DNA of 6,554 bases, taken from Alphaproteobacteria bacterium UBA2947. GTDB taxonomy: Bacteria > Pseudomonadota > Alphaproteobacteria > Rs-D84. The position numbers and the translations under genes are program-made. The stretch is taken from positions 43,244 through 49,797 of the forward strand of contig DEBV01000002.1 in assembly GCA_002348925.1 (NCBI GenBank), written 5' to 3'. Positions 6,342-6,554 of this stretch are shown piece after piece (within the stretch, counting starts at the first letter, position 1; each line of letters begins with the position of its first letter). The notes beneath the pieces were generated by a model. It did no database searches, was not told where the DNA came from, and saw nothing but the letters and a program-made list of their open reading frames with translations.

Positions 6342-6370
6342 ATTTTATCATAAACACAAGGCCTTAACAA
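6342..6370 (-). promoter_or_regulatory. Sigma-70-type promoter of the secreted-protein gene
   Basis: On the - strand, TTGTTA (6365-6370) and TAAAAT (6342-6347) are separated by exactly 17 bases. They match the -35 consensus at 4/6 and the -10 consensus at 5/6. Transcription would begin near 6335, giving a leader of about 20 bases that just includes the AAGGAAGG site. Confidence 0.6.
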
Positions 6371-6386
6371 GAGAAAAAACAATTGC

Positions 6387-6443
6387 GTATAAGAATTTTT
6401 TTATCTAAATAAAAAATTTTTTTTATTTTATTCATTTTTATAC
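6387..6443. repeat. AT-rich inverted repeat in the divergent intergenic region
   Basis: GTATAAGAAT (6387-6396) is complementary to ATTTTTATAC (6434-6443) with one G-T pair. Inside, AAATAAAAAA (6407-6416) mirrors TTTTTTATTT (6419-6428). The whole is an AT-only-cored palindrome that ends at the base before the rightward -35 box. It could be a curved or easily melted element, an UP-like sequence for that promoter, or a binding site for a nucleoid protein. AT-rich DNA makes such matches easily, so the inner arms alone mean little. Confidence 0.45.
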
Positions 6444-6473
6444 TTGACCTGCGAATCGTTTTTGTTCTAAGAT
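6444..6473 (+). promoter_or_regulatory. Rightward sigma-70-type promoter
   Basis: TTGACC (6444-6449, 5/6 to consensus) and TAAGAT (6468-6473, 4/6) are 18 bases apart, preceded by a long A/T-rich tract that could act as an UP element. Transcription would start near 6480 and leave the window on the right. The first ATG downstream of the -35 box (6472) meets a stop after three codons, so the transcript has a leader of at least 70 bases or is non-coding. Confidence 0.6.
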
Positions 6474-6508
6474 GTTTGTATAGACAAGGGAAAAGTTAAG
6501 TAAAACCC

Positions 6509-6544
6509 CTAGAAATCTGGAAAAAACTAGAAATCTGGGAAAAA
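6509..6544. repeat. Two tandem 18-base units at the right edge
   Basis: CTAGAAATCTGG followed by an A-run occurs at 6509-6526 and 6527-6544, identical at 17 of 18 positions (an A becomes G after CTGG). The copies lie in the leader of the rightward promoter, about 30 bases past its expected start. Only two units are in view, and further units may lie beyond the window. No function is recognised. Confidence 0.75.
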
Positions 6545-6554
6545 ATAAAAAAGA

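Noticed and set aside
6316..6357. Upstream start for the secreted protein adding 14 residues
   Set aside because: It would overlap the promoter -10 box and ribosome binding site, and would bury the signal peptide behind unrelated residues.
6387..6443. Intrinsic terminator in the right intergenic region
   Set aside because: The stem is almost wholly A/T, lies upstream of both flanking genes' promoters, and has no gene ending at it.
6509..6544. CRISPR array
   Set aside because: Two adjacent 18-base units with no unique spacers between them are a tandem repeat, not repeat-spacer units.

Overview
The window looks like chromosomal core DNA of an AT-rich, Gram-negative bacterium, most likely a diverged alphaproteobacterium. 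Three things point there. The RpoC fragment carries the large trigger-loop insertion of proteobacterial RNA polymerases and an alphaproteobacteria-like PII.NFKEGLT stretch. rpmF and plsX are adjacent. The large reverse-strand product has a Sec signal peptide. Leucine is coded mostly by TTG, and intergenic DNA is very AT-rich. The lineage is inferred from remembered motifs, not from a search.

Layout, left to right. The 3' part of rpoC (1-2036, cut by the left edge) ends in a terminator-like hairpin (2049-2090). A small HAD phosphatase resembling the phosphatase half of polynucleotide kinase follows (2103-2501). Next come rpmF (2573-2722, ribosomal protein L32) and plsX (2788-3861, phosphate acyltransferase), all on the + strand. 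A terminator-like hairpin lies between rpmF and plsX and ends only 8 bases before the plsX ATG. The usual next gene, fabH, is absent. plsX instead converges on a long reverse-strand gene (3910-6315) across a shared bidirectional terminator (3881-3908). The last 240 bases are a divergent intergenic region. It has a good promoter for the reverse gene, an AT-rich inverted repeat, a strong-looking rightward promoter, and an 18-base tandem repeat that runs up to the window edge.

Functionally, rpoC and rpmF serve transcription and translation, and plsX starts phospholipid synthesis by making acyl-phosphate. The most unusual object is the 801-residue secreted protein. It has an acidic N-terminus, then a long Arg/Ser/Thr-rich cysteine-free linker, then 24 cysteines, many in repeated C-x6-C modules, and a CPxxxY/CxxCP-type C-terminus. 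I recognise no named family for it. No mobile element, CRISPR array, tRNA or rRNA is visible.
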